The position numbers and the translations under genes were made by a program. Source: Gammaproteobacteria bacterium (lineage in GTDB: Bacteria > Pseudomonadota > Gammaproteobacteria > GCA-001735895). Taken from it: a DNA stretch of 7,017 bases. The notes under the pieces were generated by a model. It did not search any database. It was not told where the DNA came from and was given only the letters and a program-made list of their open reading frames with translations. Positions 5,409 to 7,017 of this stretch are shown here, piece after piece; position 1 is the first letter of the stretch, and each line of letters begins with the position of its first letter. The stretch is taken from NCBI GenBank assembly GCA_027293245.1, contig JAPUFZ010000324.1:1-7017 (forward strand). Direction: 5' to 3'.

Positions 5409-7017
5409 CTATTTGATGGTGGCACAAATTTTTTGCTGTATTTCCTGCAAGTTTTCATACAACACGCCGTGGCGATCTGCCTCAATAATTATCACGGTTT
5501 TGTTGTCGGCATTAATGTGTTGATAGAGTTTTTCGACACTACCCGGTTCAACAACAGGGTCCGCATCAGCCTGGTAGAGGAAAACATCGGCATCGATAGT
5601 TAACGGCTCTTTGAGGACATGATCGACCAGTAACTGCAACTGGTACAGCCCGCGTATCGGTACATGTTGATAATTGACTTCGGGGTGCTCAGGGTCGTTA
5701 GGTCGAAACGGAACCAGGCCTTCCGAGGATACCCATCGTACCAGCTTATTGGCGTGGTGTAGCAGGGGCACGAACTTCAGGTTTTTATTTTTAAAGTCAA
5801 CCGGCGCCGAAATACAGGTGACGGTTTTAATTTTTTTTAGCCGCGGGTTTGAAGCTTGCAACAAAGCCAGTAAACCGCCGGTTGAAAATCCAACGATATG
5901 AATCGACTGACTATAGGCTTTGAGTATGTTGTATCCGCGCGTTACCGAGGCGAGCCAGTCATGCCAGTCTCGACTGCGCAAATCCCAGGGGGAAGTGCAA
6001 TGACCTTTTAGTCGAACACCGAGTACGTGGTGACCCTGGGCGTGTAGTCGATCACCGAGGCCACGCATTTCTGCCGGTCCGGCGAGAAATCCGTGAACCA
6101 GCAAAACTGCACTCGCGGACTCGCTGGACGATTCCAGGAAGAACCAGTTAGCATCAGCGTTCGCTGTTTGCTGGGCATTGATCTCTTCATAGCGTGGTTT
6201 GTTAAACTGTTTACGGTCCCAATCCAGGGCCAGCAACTGATCGTTAAACCGCAGCCGGGCAAAGCTTTTGGGGTCAAGATCCTTAACCTGAATAACCGCA
6301 GATTCGATGATCGAGGTAACATTCCTCAGCGGCGCAATTTCATTTGCATAGACGCTGATCAGATTTTCAGTACGAATCTCATCGATTTCGAAATCGGCAA
6401 TGAGCTTTTCCTCAAGCAAATAATATCCATCTTCAATTCCGATCAGTTCCATGGTTTGCACGGTTTTCAGGAACTGGTCGAGACGACTGGTAGTTTGATT
6501 GACGATAACGCCATATTCTTCAGGATTTAACAGGCTTCGATGCAGGTGATAACTGGTTTTTTGCAGCTTCTTAATCGCCAGGTAAAGCATTTTATGAAAA
6601 CGAATACAGCGCAACCGCCGCAATCCCTGTTGATAAAGGCACAGTATCAGATAGGAAGCAATATGACTGAGATTGATGGTGACAGCGTCGTACATCGAGC
6701 GCATGTAATCATCGCGCACCTCGATGCTTTTTGCCTGCATACCGAAGCTATGCAGTCGTCCTCTCAAATGGCTCTGGTGGCTTTTCAAACTAAATAAATC
6801 GTCCAGTGAATCGAAGCTATGTACCACATTGGGCAGCAACAGTTTTTCCCACCAGCGCCAGTATTCACCGGCTACAATGGGTTTCGAAAATCTGATATCC
6901 ATATCGGTATGCTTGAACAGGAGATTTCCTTCGATTATCAATTCTTCGGCGAATCGCTTGTTAATACCCTTGCCAAACAATCCTGCTGCCTGAGTCAAAA
7001 TATTGTCGCTAACGCGA
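5409..7017 (-). CDS. Alpha/beta-hydrolase with N-terminal acyltransferase-like remnant, 5'-truncated by window edge
   Basis: The frame is open from the window's right edge to the TAG at 5409-5411. The TTG at 6998 is not a convincing start: the codons before it (RVSDNIL) continue the protein and there is no other stop. Residue numbers below count from that TTG, giving 529 visible residues. The last 240 or so are a serine alpha/beta-hydrolase of the carboxylesterase/monoacylglycerol-lipase type: oxyanion LLVHGF (299-304), nucleophile S372 in GFSTGG, acid D480 in DADPVV, and H510 in DRHGV. The region before it (about 1-270) is helical and basic. Its stretch FAEELIIEGNLLFKHTDMDI, followed by RFSKPI, looks like the C-terminal end of a PlsC/PlsB-like glycerolipid acyltransferase domain, so the whole gene may be an acyltransferase-hydrolase fusion acting on membrane lipids. 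That part is inference, since the HX4D motif would lie outside the window. A 143-bp gap separates it from the downstream cyclase. Confidence 0.8.
   Translation of the reverse strand, partial: RVSDNILTQAAGLFGKGINKRFAEELIIEGNLLFKHTDMDIRFSKPIVAGEYWRWWEKLLLPNVVHSFDSLDDLFSLKSHQSHLRGRLHSFGMQAKSIEVRDDYMRSMYDAVTINLSHIASYLILCLYQQGLRRLRCIRFHKMLYLAIKKLQKTSYHLHRSLLNPEEYGVIVNQTTSRLDQFLKTVQTMELIGIEDGYYLLEEKLIADFEIDEIRTENLISVYANEIAPLRNVTSIIESAVIQVKDLDPKSFARLRFNDQLLALDWDRKQFNKPRYEEINAQQTANADANWFFLESSSESASAVLLVHGFLAGPAEMRGLGDRLHAQGHHVLGVRLKGHCTSPWDLRSRDWHDWLASVTRGYNILKAYSQSIHIVGFSTGGLLALLQASNPRLKKIKTVTCISAPVDFKNKNLKFVPLLHHANKLVRWVSSEGLVPFRPNDPEHPEVNYQHVPIRGLYQLQLLVDHVLKEPLTIDADVFLYQADADPVVEPGSVEKLYQHINADNKTVIIIEADRHGVLYENLQEIQQKICATIK

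Noticed and set aside
6093..6530. 145-codon open frame on the + strand
   Set aside because: It is antisense to the hydrolase gene with no family features. The - strand protein has an intact catalytic triad and explains the region.
6996..6998. TTG as the start of the hydrolase protein
   Set aside because: The open frame continues to the window edge with plausible protein sequence, and too little sequence remains upstream to judge a ribosome site. The gene is most likely truncated.

Overview
The window looks like chromosomal DNA of a gammaproteobacterium. Three things point that way: the protein relationships (AruH/AruI-type arginine transaminase proteins best known from Pseudomonas), palindromic GGGGTCAGA-type REP elements, and a membrane-bound GGDEF protein. 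Species cannot be named from the sequence. Coding density is high. There are five protein genes, no RNA genes, no CRISPR array and no complete mobile element. Genes at both edges are cut by the window.

Left half, + strand (1-2690): the 3' part of an AruH-like arginine:pyruvate aminotransferase is followed, after a 72-bp gap, by a complete AruI-like ThDP enzyme, a 2-ketoarginine (5-guanidino-2-oxopentanoate) decarboxylase. Together they would turn L-arginine plus pyruvate into L-alanine, CO2 and 4-guanidinobutyraldehyde. The gap holds a pair of 25-nt palindromic REP units in inverted orientation. The left unit lies inside the aminotransferase reading frame and encodes its last residues.

Middle (2691-3999): alanine dehydrogenase (ald) lies on the - strand, convergent with aruI. 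A third REP-like hairpin and a second small dyad sit between them. Ald oxidises alanine to pyruvate and ammonium, so it could recycle the alanine made by AruH back to the pyruvate AruH consumes. The 135-bp gap upstream of ald holds a candidate -10 box and a 14-bp dyad.

Right half, - strand (4000-7017): a two-TM diguanylate cyclase has intact GGEEF and inhibitory RxxD sites. Upstream of it in the same direction, after a 143-bp gap, is the 3' part of a large protein with a C-terminal alpha/beta-hydrolase domain. It is probably the tail of an acyltransferase-hydrolase fusion whose start is beyond the window. Neither has an obvious link to arginine catabolism.

I see no clearly new defence system or genetic element. 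The points most worth a second look are the arginine-alanine-pyruvate cycle encoded by neighbouring genes, and the REP elements that bracket aruI and supply the C-terminus of AruH.
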